A DNA stretch of 29,202 nt from a virus: the IMG/VR virus record IMGVR_UViG_3300031746_000122, positions 1 to 29,202 of that record. The stretch is one strand, 5' to 3'. Made by a program: the position numbers and the translations under genes. This document shows positions 1 to 5,641 of this stretch, in pieces. The notes below the pieces were generated by a model. The model ran no database searches. It saw nothing but the letters and a program-made list of their open reading frames with translations, and was not told where the DNA came from. Position 1 is the stretch's first letter; every line of letters starts with the position of its first letter.

Positions 1-2
1 AT

Positions 3-86
3 CGTATTGGCGTCACGGCCAGGACAGTCCAGAGATGGCTTAGCGGACAGCACCCGATACCCAAGTGGCTTGACTTGATCAAATGA
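3..86 (+). CDS. C-terminal end of a helix-turn-helix DNA-binding protein (partial)
   Basis: The plus-strand frame open from base 3 encodes 27 residues before a TGA at 84-86. The peptide begins RIGVTARTVQRWLSGQHPIP, which reads as the end of a helix-turn-helix: a turn (GVT), then the recognition helix (ARTVQRWLSG) and a proline-containing linker, as in small phage or plasmid HTH proteins of the XRE/Cro-like type. The other two frames give nothing recognisable. The start lies outside the window. A strong plus-strand terminator begins 6 bases after the stop, as expected for the last gene of a transcript. It points toward the convergent primase operon. Whether it is a repressor cannot be judged from this fragment. 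Confidence 0.6.
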   Translation, partial: RIGVTARTVQRWLSGQHPIPKWLDLIK

Positions 87-91
87 CAATT

Positions 92-122
92 AACCCCATC
101 GGATACGTCCGATGGGGTTTTT
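92..122 (+). terminator. Intrinsic terminator after the HTH gene
   Basis: CCCCATCGGA (94-103) pairs perfectly with TCCGATGGGG (108-117) around a TACG tetraloop. AA/TT pairs extend the stem, and TTTTT runs from 118 to 122. This is a textbook rho-independent terminator for plus-strand transcription. Read on the minus strand, the hairpin is followed only by AATTGTCATTTG, so it should stop the convergent primase transcript poorly. Confidence 0.9.
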
Positions 123-126
123 ATTT

Positions 127-226
127 GGCGATTATTCCGGCGATTTATTCCGGCGATTTATGGCGATTTATGGCGATTTATTTCGGCGATTTATTTTGGC
201 GATTTATGGCGATTTATCTGGCGACC
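127..226. repeat. Tandem iteron-like repeats, GGCGATTTAT core
   Basis: The core GGCGATT starts at 127, 139, 152, 162, 172, 185, 198 and 208, with a degenerate ninth copy (GGCGACC) at 220. Spacings are 12, 13, 10, 10, 13, 13, 10 and 12. The units are therefore a 10-mer, GGCGATTTAT, or a 13-mer carrying an extra TCC, TTC or TTT. On the minus strand they read ATAAATCGCC. The first minus-strand copies contain the TAA stop of the primase gene. Near-helical spacing and a position next to a primase would suit iterons or protein-binding sites, but replication slippage without function is also possible. Confidence 0.8.
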
Positions 227-1155
227 TGAGCCTTGGCCTCGACCGTCCCGTAGATCGTCAAGATATCATTCCAATCTGCACCCTTTGGCTTTGGGATGCA
301 GACCTCGACCGACTCATATTGATTTGACTTCATTAAACTGTGAGCCAAGCGGTAAGCGGACAGTTGACCCGCAAAGCCCTTGTCGTTGTCCCCAAACACC
401 CAAACCTTCTTAATCACGGTCGGCGGCTTCCATTTCTCCATCCCGACCGCACTCACGGACGACCATGTTGGAATGCCAAAGATTATGTACGCGCTGATTG
501 CCGTCTCGATGCCTTCAGCTATCCCGATTTCTTCCTCAAACGGGGACAACCTGATTGCGGAGCCTTCAGGCATCTTTCCGATTAGCATCTTGTTCTTTTC
601 CAGATTGGCCTTGCTACCATCGTCATTCAGGTATGTACGGTGAATGGCAACGGGGCGATTATCGTAATCCGTCACCTTGGCGACCATCGCTTGCAAATTG
701 CCATTCGTCTCGGCATTCCAAAGAGCCGGATGATAGTGCAATGTCTTGGGCGGCGTCAGCATCCCCGTCCTTGTGTGTATGTATTTCCCCGCCGCATCAC
801 CCTCTACAATCGGACGGCTTTTCTGCCACGTCTCATTGAGCATCCTTTTTTGCTCTTTGTCGTCCATCTCTGGCTGAACAGTCATTTGTGCAATCCTCCC
901 TACTATCTTGCGTACTTCACCCATCGCTCTTGATTGCGACCACCCTTTCCAAGCGGATAGAAGCTTGAACCCAGTACCGGAGCCGCAACCTCGGCAAATG
1001 TACGTTCCAAGCCCTTGCTTGTCGTCAAACATGAAGCGATCAACGCCACCGCACATTGGACAAGCCACGCTCTTCTTTACGCGGACTTCCAGACCAAAGT
1101 GGGCGAGCAATCCAACCCATCGACCACGGGCGTCCTCGACAATGCTACCGTTCAA
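214..1155 (-). CDS. DNA primase, zinc-finger/Toprim type
   Basis: This protein probably makes RNA primers for phage replication. From the chosen start, residues 32-57 carry a zinc ribbon (CPMC ... CRGC) like that of P4-type and TraC-type primases. A central linker region follows, then a C-terminal Toprim-like half with EGIETAISA (the catalytic Glu stretch) and VWVFGDNDKG (the DxD-type metal site). At about 313 residues it is a stand-alone primase without a fused helicase; the SF2 helicase gene lies immediately upstream. The start is chosen as the TTG at 1155, which overlaps the helicase stop by four bases (TTGA) and has GGGAG seven bases upstream. A TTG at 1203 would add 16 residues but has no clear ribosome-binding site. 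The stop lies inside the repeat block. Confidence 0.85.
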   Translation of the reverse strand: MNGSIVEDARGRWVGLLAHFGLEVRVKKSVACPMCGGVDRFMFDDKQGLGTYICRGCGSGTGFKLLSAWKGWSQSRAMGEVRKIVGRIAQMTVQPEMDDKEQKRMLNETWQKSRPIVEGDAAGKYIHTRTGMLTPPKTLHYHPALWNAETNGNLQAMVAKVTDYDNRPVAIHRTYLNDDGSKANLEKNKMLIGKMPEGSAIRLSPFEEEIGIAEGIETAISAYIIFGIPTWSSVSAVGMEKWKPPTVIKKVWVFGDNDKGFAGQLSAYRLAHSLMKSNQYESVEVCIPKPKGADWNDILTIYGTVEAKAQVAR

Positions 1156-2657
1156 TGGAACACTCCCATGCTCTTGTTTTGTGCCGCCTTTTTCTTGATC
1201 CAAGTGTGTTTAACCCAGTTAATCGTCTTAGTTGTAGGTATTGCAGGGCTATGAACAAACTTTTTATCGGGCTTGTCTTTATATTTTGATATGTAGGTAT
1301 GGTAGACCCAACCCGACTTGTACCCCCGCTCTTGTGCCATCCCGATAAGTTCACGATAGAAATTCTCTCTTTCCTCAAACGGAGATGCAACATCAAAATA
1401 TGACTTTGTTTTTCCCCTGCCTCTGACCTCATTGAGGACGCCATCAGCGACAAACACATTTGACTTTGGTTTGGATTCAAACCCGCAATTAGGGCATACC
1501 CTTGTACGCGGCGGCTTTAGGTAAGTGCAGGACGGGCATTCTTTAGGAAGCAGCTCGTCGTCCTTTTTCTTTGCCCCGCCACCAACCTTCTTCTTGCCAT
1601 TATCAAGGTCGGTATGGTGAATGTCAGTGACAAACCCCAGACGGGCAGTGGTGTCGGAATGATCAAGGATAAGGCAATCAGTCTTGCCTTCCGATATTCT
1701 CAGGCCACGTCCGACAATCTGGCAATACAGCATCTCGCTCTTGGTCGGTCGTGCAAGTATCAAACAAGATACAAACGGCAGATCAACACCCGTTGTCATT
1801 ACGCCCACGTTGCAAATGATCTTGTAATCGCCATTGCGGAATTGCTTTGCCAGATCGTCGCGCTCATCGAGCGGAGTTTCTCCATCAACATAGGCGGCGT
1901 TTATCCCTGCACGGTTAAACTCGTCACAGATATTGGCGGCGTGGGCGCGATTAACCGCAAAGCACAATGTCGGCCTGTCTTGACCTAATTCAATCCACGT
2001 CTTCACTAAGTCAGCAGTGATCTTTTTTTGGTTCATGGCTGTCTCAAGCCCTGCCAGATCGTAATCCCCTGCAACCGTCTTAACCCCCGTTAAGTCCGGC
2101 TTGGACGGGGCAAACACTCTGAACGGAGACAGGTATCCCTTGTCGATCAGTTCCTGCGTTGTCGTCGCCACAACCAATCCCTGATACAGCTTCCCCAAAC
2201 CTTTCGTCCAAGGTGTCGCGGACAGTCCTATTATCGGCACGTTTGACCATGCAGGGTCGTCAAACCACTTCTTGTAGGTATCGTAAACAACATGAGCCTC
2301 GTCCACGATGACAATGTGAGCCTCTGGTATTTTGCGTCTCGCAAGCGTTTGGATTGAGCAGACTTGCACGGGCTGATTAGCATCGCTCATCCAATGCTGT
2401 CCCTGCATGACGCCGACATCGGTAATGCCATCGCGCTCAAAACTATCAATCGTTTGGGTAATCAGGCTGAGAGCGGGGACGGTAAAGATTGCCTTCCTCT
2501 CCTTGCCAAGAGCGGAGCGGATGATTGCACCCGCGATTGCAGTCTTCCCGCCTCCCGTAGGGCATTGCAGGACTATCCTGCGCTTCCCTGCCGCCAGTTC
2601 TGCGCGGAGTTTTGATATGGCCTCTGCCTGATAGTCTCTGAGTTCATGCGCTGACAT
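1152..2657 (-). CDS. SF2 DEAD/DEAH-box helicase
   Basis: An ATP-dependent superfamily 2 helicase of about 501 residues, presumably used in phage DNA replication or recombination. Visible in order are a Q-like motif (LRDYQAEAI), Walker A PTGGGKT at residues 33-39, Walker B/motif II IVDEAH, motif III LSATPWT, motif IV-V elements in the second RecA domain, and motif VI QIVGRGLRISEG. Near the C-terminus two CxxC pairs (CPSC ... CPNCGFE) form a small zinc ribbon. The architecture resembles phage helicases of the RapA/RecG-like UvsW group and Res-domain proteins. The start is ATG 2657, which overlaps the upstream TGA (TGATG) and has GAGG seven bases before it; an upstream in-frame start at 2687 would lie inside the previous gene. 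The gene is coupled to the primase downstream. Confidence 0.9.
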   Translation of the reverse strand: MSAHELRDYQAEAISKLRAELAAGKRRIVLQCPTGGGKTAIAGAIIRSALGKERKAIFTVPALSLITQTIDSFERDGITDVGVMQGQHWMSDANQPVQVCSIQTLARRKIPEAHIVIVDEAHVVYDTYKKWFDDPAWSNVPIIGLSATPWTKGLGKLYQGLVVATTTQELIDKGYLSPFRVFAPSKPDLTGVKTVAGDYDLAGLETAMNQKKITADLVKTWIELGQDRPTLCFAVNRAHAANICDEFNRAGINAAYVDGETPLDERDDLAKQFRNGDYKIICNVGVMTTGVDLPFVSCLILARPTKSEMLYCQIVGRGLRISEGKTDCLILDHSDTTARLGFVTDIHHTDLDNGKKKVGGGAKKKDDELLPKECPSCTYLKPPRTRVCPNCGFESKPKSNVFVADGVLNEVRGRGKTKSYFDVASPFEERENFYRELIGMAQERGYKSGWVYHTYISKYKDKPDKKFVHSPAIPTTKTINWVKHTWIKKKAAQNKSMGVFH

Positions 2658-3040
2658 CAGAAATCCTCGTATCTCTTTGGGCCACATCCAAGTTTTTTGA
2701 GCAGGACGTGAACCCTCGCACCACTTATCCCGTGCTTGATTGCAATATCCTTCTTGCGCATCCCAGACTTATAATCATTCACCATCTCTTCATCGCGGTT
2801 TTTCTTGCTATGCAGAACAACATCCCACGATATTTTTCCGGCAGCTGCACGGGATACGGATTTTGATGTTTCTTCAATTTTGATATCCTTGCTCTTAATC
2901 ATTTCCGACAATCCGATAACGACATGGACACTTTGATGGAGCAGATACAAAGCCCTGCTAACAAAGGCATCGTTGAACGGCGGTTTCTGGTTGGTAAGTT
3001 CTCTCACTTCCTTGAGGAAGTATTCCATTCCTGAGTTCAT
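2657..3040 (-). CDS. Unknown protein with C-terminal helix-turn-helix
   Basis: 127 residues, not recognised as a named family. The last third has the pattern of a small HTH: DYKSGMRKKDIAIKHGISGA followed by a second helix ending LLKKLG. Many phage proteins have this 'short basic HTH at the end' layout. The N-terminal part is helical and contains a lysine-rich stretch near residue 50. The ATG at 3040 has AAGGAG nine bases upstream and overlaps the stop of the preceding gene (ATGA), so the two are translationally coupled. Its place just before helicase and primase suggests a replication accessory or regulatory role; this is inference only. Confidence 0.75.
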   Translation of the reverse strand: MNSGMEYFLKEVRELTNQKPPFNDAFVSRALYLLHQSVHVVIGLSEMIKSKDIKIEETSKSVSRAAAGKISWDVVLHSKKNRDEEMVNDYKSGMRKKDIAIKHGISGARVHVLLKKLGCGPKRYEDF

Positions 3041-3624
3041 TTGCTTATTCTCCTTGGATTAACGCCATGCCGATCAAGCGCGGCTTTCAACCCATCGCCT
3101 GTAAGGCCCATGTTGAATGCCGCCCTCTTCATTGATAAACCATTGTTCAAATGATCCACAGCATCCTTGAGACGCTCTTCAGTCCATTTGCCTCTGGGAT
3201 GAACGAGTGGCTCGCGTACCCATGCTTGTCTCCCCTTTTTCCTTCCCTTTTTGATTTTTTTAGTGGCGTTTTCCTGCAAAGCACTGACCAAATCAAATGC
3301 TGATGCAAACATTTTGTAATACGCTCTTTCCACAGCGTTTCTCTCTGCTTCCGGCTTAGTTGACGCCCTGTACGCGATAAACAACGGCTGTCGCTTTTCT
3401 TCCTCGGTCATATTCTCTTCTGCGGCGGCTATGAACGCTTTGTCGTCAAACACCGCTAAAATACTTGCCCTCCTCTCGTTCCAAATTTTATCAAATTTCG
3501 CGTGGAGTTCTGGTTCATGTTCCCATACTTTTTTGTTGTTTAGTGAATGTTCCGGTATCGCCTCATCCAAAATTTTATCAACTAAATCCTTGTATTCTGC
3601 GTTTATCCCTGTTTTTTTTACCAT
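3037..3624 (-). CDS. Unknown protein with basic patch and C-terminal HTH
   Basis: 195 residues, family not recognised. The N-terminal two thirds are helical and acidic, followed by a basic stretch (KKIKKGRKKGRQ, near residues 120-131). The C-terminal HTH-like segment reads KDAVDHLNNGLSMKRAAFNM and onward to LDRHGV. The same 'C-terminal HTH' layout occurs in the next gene. The start is ATG 3624 because GGAGG sits five bases upstream. A longer in-frame reading back to 3762 has composition unlike the rest and no ribosome-binding site, so it is excluded. This is the first gene after the long non-coding gap and probably the first of a replication transcript. Confidence 0.75.
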   Translation of the reverse strand: MVKKTGINAEYKDLVDKILDEAIPEHSLNNKKVWEHEPELHAKFDKIWNERRASILAVFDDKAFIAAAEENMTEEEKRQPLFIAYRASTKPEAERNAVERAYYKMFASAFDLVSALQENATKKIKKGRKKGRQAWVREPLVHPRGKWTEERLKDAVDHLNNGLSMKRAAFNMGLTGDGLKAALDRHGVNPRRISK

Positions 3625-3911
3625 AAAATCCTCCATTTCCAATTTAGTCACAATTCCGCTTCCGCTATCCCCCTGTCCTGTGGAGCATTCACTTGCTCTA
3701 ACAGGCCAGATGCGGACTGAGGGAGGGTTTTGAGCCACTGTATACCCGCACATACCCGTCAAGCTCGGTGGGCCAGTCCGTCCCCCTTGCTGAAGTTACA
3801 GCAATCATTGGGGTGTCTATGTGTGCAGCTTTCCCCTAGTTAACCCAACATCGGGGGCGTCGGAATATCCCACCGCCTCCAGTGGGGAAAAAACCGCCAG
3901 CAGTCCATCCG

Positions 3912-4049
3912 GTTTGAAACTCCGGCTCGTCGCCATTCTTTTTATGGGGGAATAGTCAAAGCCCCATTGAACCTGAGTACACAAACTGCTCAGTCGATTG
4001 TACCAATCGGGCAGTTTGGTATAATCGTTTCAATGGGAGAGTTTCAAAC
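3912..4049. repeat. Nested inverted repeats (large potential cruciform)
   Basis: Four perfectly matched arm pairs are nested in order. The outer pair is GTTTGAAACTC (3912-3922) with GAGTTTCAAAC (4039-4049). The next is CCCATTGAA (3963-3971) with TTCAATGGG (4029-4037). The third is CAAACTGC (3982-3989) with GCAGTTTG (4011-4018). The innermost is CGATTG (3995-4000) with CAATCG (4004-4009) around a TAC loop. The three inner pairs can form one long arm. Such an element could be a structured RNA on either strand, a binding site for a dimeric protein, or part of an origin. Confidence 0.75.
4018..4047 (-). promoter_or_regulatory. Candidate minus-strand promoter for the replication genes
   Basis: On the minus strand TTGAAA (4047-4042) is followed after 18 bases by TATACC (4023-4018), giving 5/6 and 4/6 matches to sigma70. 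Transcription would begin near 4011, inside the inner hairpin, and produce a leader of nearly 390 bases before the gene at 3624. The elements overlap the inverted-repeat arms, so structure or a bound protein could control them. The match is moderate. Confidence 0.35.
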
Positions 4050-4053
4050 GGGG

Positions 4054-4082
4054 TTGTCAAAATGCCTACACGCATTTATAAC
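4054..4082 (+). promoter_or_regulatory. Strong sigma70-type promoter of the small RNA
   Basis: TTGTCA (4054-4059) and TATAAC (4077-4082) each match consensus at 5/6 positions and are separated by exactly 17 bases. The expected start, seven bases after the -10, is G4089, which is the first base of a hairpin. It is the best-looking promoter noticed in the window and points against the flanking minus-strand operon. Confidence 0.75.
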
Positions 4083-4088
4083 TTTCTC

Positions 4089-4171
4089 GTCTGAACCGTT
4101 TCTCTGCCAAGTGAAACTGTCGGTTCAGATGGGCCTCGGTTTGGGATATCCTACCGAGGCCATCTTTTTTT
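4089..4171 (+). ncRNA. Candidate phage small RNA, two stem-loops, about 83 nt
   Basis: This unit begins at the predicted start of a near-consensus promoter and ends in a U-tract. Hairpin 1 pairs TCTGAACCG (4090-4098) with CGGTTCAGA (4121-4129); TTTC/GAAA (4099-4102 with 4113-4116) pairs inside it, leaving a ten-base loop TCTGCCAAGT. Hairpin 2 pairs GGCCTCGGT (4132-4140) with ACCGAGGCC (4153-4161), and its loop contains the palindrome GGATATCC. Seven T residues follow (4165-4171). It lies antisense to the spacer between the SSB-like gene and the HTH-protein gene, so it could act on that transcript or on targets elsewhere. No known family is recognised. Confidence 0.65.
4132..4171 (+). terminator. 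Intrinsic terminator of the small RNA
   Basis: A nine-base-pair GC-rich stem (4132-4140 with 4153-4161) is followed by ATC and seven T residues. Read on the minus strand the hairpin is preceded, not followed, by the homopolymer, so it should terminate only plus-strand transcription. Confidence 0.85.
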
Positions 4172-4362
4172 AGGATACAACTTACTTACTCGTTGTCAAT
4201 AGCAACTTGCACGGTTTCACTGGTGAGGTACGATACCCAAAGTGAAATCCAGAACCATGCCTTGTATTGCCTCCACCATGTTGAGAAATGCAGAAACTTA
4301 ACATGACTTCACAATCGCCCGTTGTTGCTGCGGCTGCGGGGGACCACCTTCACTTTGGTAGA

Positions 4363-4596
4363 TCAGAAGGGAATTTCGTCGTCCAAGTCCGGCGACGACG
4401 ACGAATTCCCTGATTGCGATTTAGCCTCTTTAGGTTTGAATGCCAGAGAGTAGAAACTACTGCCGTCCTTCTCTTTTTTCCACCCAGATACCCAATACTC
4501 GACGCCATCAACAGTTGCCTGACCTTGAATGTCAGGGTGTTTATCTAATTCTTTCCGTTTGTTCTTGCCGATAATCCCGCTATTGTCGTAAGCCAT
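4363..4596 (-). CDS. Small SSB-like phage protein with DDEIPF tail
   Basis: 77 residues. The N-terminal body (about residues 1-57) has the beta-rich pattern of small phage proteins beginning MAYDNSGIIGKN, with HPDIQGQATVDGVEYWVSGW in the middle. It is followed by a Ser/Gln/Asn-rich linker and the C-terminal tip DLDDEIPF. That acidic tip with terminal Pro-Phe is the hallmark by which bacterial and phage single-stranded DNA-binding proteins recruit partners, so a role on ssDNA at the replication fork is likely, although it is shorter than a normal OB-fold SSB. The ATG overlaps the preceding TAA by one base, and GGAG lies seven bases upstream. The codons of the acidic tail also form a strong hairpin (4369-4410). 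Confidence 0.75.
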   Translation of the reverse strand: MAYDNSGIIGKNKRKELDKHPDIQGQATVDGVEYWVSGWKKEKDGSSFYSLAFKPKEAKSQSGNSSSSPDLDDEIPF

Positions 4597-4835
4597 TAGT
4601 ATTCTCCCTCTTCACAATCGTCCACAATGGACAAAATAACCGCGATTATTAACCCCATTACCTCTTTGCGTACTTTACGATCAGGGCTGTTAACATCTTT
4701 ACAGGCTTCAAGTACTGTCAAAAGAACTTTCCGCAACTTAACGATCTCGGCGGCAGCCTCAAACGCGACAGGGCTAATCACTGGCCCATCCATGATAAAT
4801 ACTTCTGGCGACCGCAACCGTTCAACAATATCCAT
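4596..4835 (-). CDS. Small helical protein of the 'MDIVERL' type, copy 1
   Basis: 79 residues. It starts MDIVERLRSPEV and contains AFEAAAEIVKLRKVL, the usual pattern of short phage proteins with a DIVERL head, an Ala-rich AADEI segment and a coiled-coil leucine stretch. The C-terminal part (VMGLIIAVILSIVDDCEEGEY) is hydrophobic and may be a buried helix or a membrane-touching segment. The function of this group is unknown. The start is ATG 4835, directly on the preceding stop (TGATG) with AAGGG seven bases upstream; a longer reading to 4898 would overlap the upstream gene. It is a paralogue of the gene at 5208-5447. Confidence 0.7.
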   Translation of the reverse strand: MDIVERLRSPEVFIMDGPVISPVAFEAAAEIVKLRKVLLTVLEACKDVNSPDRKVRKEVMGLIIAVILSIVDDCEEGEY

Positions 4836-5044
4836 CACTGTACCCTTCTGCTGTTCAACACCTTTTGTGCAATGGCCCGACCACGATCTGCCGTCCACTT
4901 GCCGGATGCAAGTCGTTCCAAAGCATCCTTGAACGCTGCATGATCTAATTCGTACTTCAACGCTTCCTTGTAGCGTTCATGCCATTCTGAAGCCTGTGTC
5001 TGCCAATATTCCGCTGGTATCATTTCTTTATAGTCTTCCATCAC
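4835..5044 (-). CDS. Small hypothetical helical protein
   Basis: 69 residues, or 68 if ATG 5041 is used. Tyr/Trp-rich N-terminus (EYWQTQASEWHERYKEALKY), then a basic helical C-terminus. No family is recognised. The first codon can be GTG at 5044 or the adjacent ATG at 5041; both follow AAGGAGAAAGA, and the TGA of the previous gene overlaps the ATG. It belongs to the string of tightly coupled small early genes. Confidence 0.65.
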   Translation of the reverse strand: MMEDYKEMIPAEYWQTQASEWHERYKEALKYELDHAAFKDALERLASGKWTADRGRAIAQKVLNSRRVQ

Positions 5045-5208
5045 TCTTTCTCCTTCAGTGCTTCACGGGCTATTTCCTGCATGGTGTCCCCGTCTTCATA
5101 CGGATTTATAATGTTGGCGATATCAGCCAACGCTTCCCGCAACCGCTCATTCTCCGCTTTTAATTTGTTGTAATTAAAATAAATATTAATTGTCCCAATG
5201 GCATCCAT
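5041..5208 (-). CDS. Small coiled-coil protein
   Basis: 55 residues, beginning MDAIGTINIYFNYNKLKAEN and ending AREALKEKE. The middle (KLKAENERLREALADIANII) is a clear leucine-heptad coiled coil. It fits exactly between two genes: its ATG overlaps the upstream TGA (TGATG), and its own TGA overlaps the next start. AAGGAG lies upstream of the start. The last residues match those of the neighbouring paralogue (ALKEKE), and the nucleotide junctions are nearly identical, indicating local duplication. It may be an adaptor or structural partner of the adjacent helical proteins; the function is unknown. Confidence 0.7.
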   Translation of the reverse strand: MDAIGTINIYFNYNKLKAENERLREALADIANIINPYEDGDTMQEIAREALKEKE

Positions 5209-5447
5209 CACTCTTTCTCCTTGAGTGCGGCGTACGCAAGAGCCTGACCATGGCCCGAGCCTTCCTCTGCAATTTGTTGCAGGACTTGCTTCAACCTATT
5301 GATCTCTTCTACAAATTTGTCCATCCATTCAAACGCTAGTTGTTTGTCTTTCCTCAGTTGCTCGATCTCGTCGGCTGCCTCGGCACATAACTCACCTTCA
5401 TAGTTCCAACTTATTTCAACGGTTTTTAGTCGCTCAACTATGTCCAT
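5208..5447 (-). CDS. Small helical protein of the 'MDIVERL' type, copy 2
   Basis: 79 residues, beginning MDIVERLKTVEISWNYEGEL, then CAEAADEIEQLRKDKQ and a long heptad-rich helix (FVEEINRLKQVLQQIAEEG), ending YAALKEKE. The DIVERL and AADEIEQLR elements define a common group of uncharacterised short phage proteins. The start at ATG 5447 is chosen because GGGAGG precedes it and the codon overlaps the previous TGA. A longer frame to 5477 overlaps the neighbouring gene and lacks a ribosome-binding site. Confidence 0.7.
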   Translation of the reverse strand: MDIVERLKTVEISWNYEGELCAEAADEIEQLRKDKQLAFEWMDKFVEEINRLKQVLQQIAEEGSGHGQALAYAALKEKE

Positions 5448-5641
5448 CACTCTTCCTCCCAATATTTGCTTTCCCAACCTTCATTCCAGTAACCCCGTCT
5501 TGGGTCATCTGGAGGCCAAGGATTAGCGTCTATAAGATACCCATCCCTAAATGCCATCCTGCCTTCTGCCCGTGTTGTGTCTGGGTGGGCAACGAGGTCG
5601 AGAAAAGCATCTAACGACATCTTCATTGTGCTGTCAGTCAT
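5447..5641 (-). CDS. Rmf/CrpP-like small protein
   Basis: 64 residues. The core EGRMAFRDGYLIDANPWPPD followed by YWNEGWESKY fits the small Rmf/CrpP-type pattern: a helix containing A..DG, an NPW/NPY turn, and a second helix with W..GW. Ribosome modulation factor dimerises and inactivates ribosomes in bacteria; phage members of this group have no established role. The assignment rests on the pattern only. ATG 5641 overlaps the preceding TGA (ATGA), with AAGGTGA upstream; internal Met residues at 6 and 8 are alternative starts. The glutamate-rich end (EEE) encodes the ribosome-binding site of the next gene. Confidence 0.6.
   Translation of the reverse strand: MTDSTMKMSLDAFLDLVAHPDTTRAEGRMAFRDGYLIDANPWPPDDPRRGYWNEGWESKYWEEE

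Larger units (their letters stand above)
3625..4362. other. 738-bp non-coding, structure-rich intergenic region
   Basis: No convincing gene on either strand fills this gap, which is exceptional in a genome whose other genes overlap. It contains a short hairpin with TTGCTG/CAGCAA arms (3787-3804), a CCCAC/GTGGG hairpin near 3870-3889, the nested inverted repeat at 3912-4049, a minus-strand promoter candidate inside it, and a complete plus-strand promoter/small RNA/terminator unit at 4054-4171. From 4172 to 4362 there is only a weak minus-strand reading frame without a normal start codon. The stretch 3625-3780 looks like leader sequence of the gene starting at 3624. Confidence 0.75.

Noticed and set aside
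127-226. CRISPR array
   Set aside because: Units are only 10-13 bases with no unique spacers.
112-327. Plus-strand ORF with repeated GDLFRRF-like peptide
   Set aside because: It is only the translation of the GGCGATTTAT tandem repeat, overlaps the primase end, and starts inside the terminator.
3625-3762. N-terminal extension of the gene ending at 3037
   Set aside because: No ribosome-binding site and atypical composition; ATG 3624 has an excellent GGAGG.
3866-3896. Hairpin CCCAC/GTGGG followed by A6 as a minus-strand terminator
   Set aside because: On the minus strand the T-run precedes the hairpin instead of following it, and the stem is short.
3955-4171. tRNA-like folding in the structured gap
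   Set aside because: No T-arm GGTTCRA consensus, no acceptor stem pairing and no CCA-type end; the structure is simple hairpins.
3967-4173. Plus-strand ORF of 68 codons in the gap
   Set aside because: Starts with TTG, has no ribosome-binding site, and runs through the inverted repeats, the promoter and the terminator hairpin.
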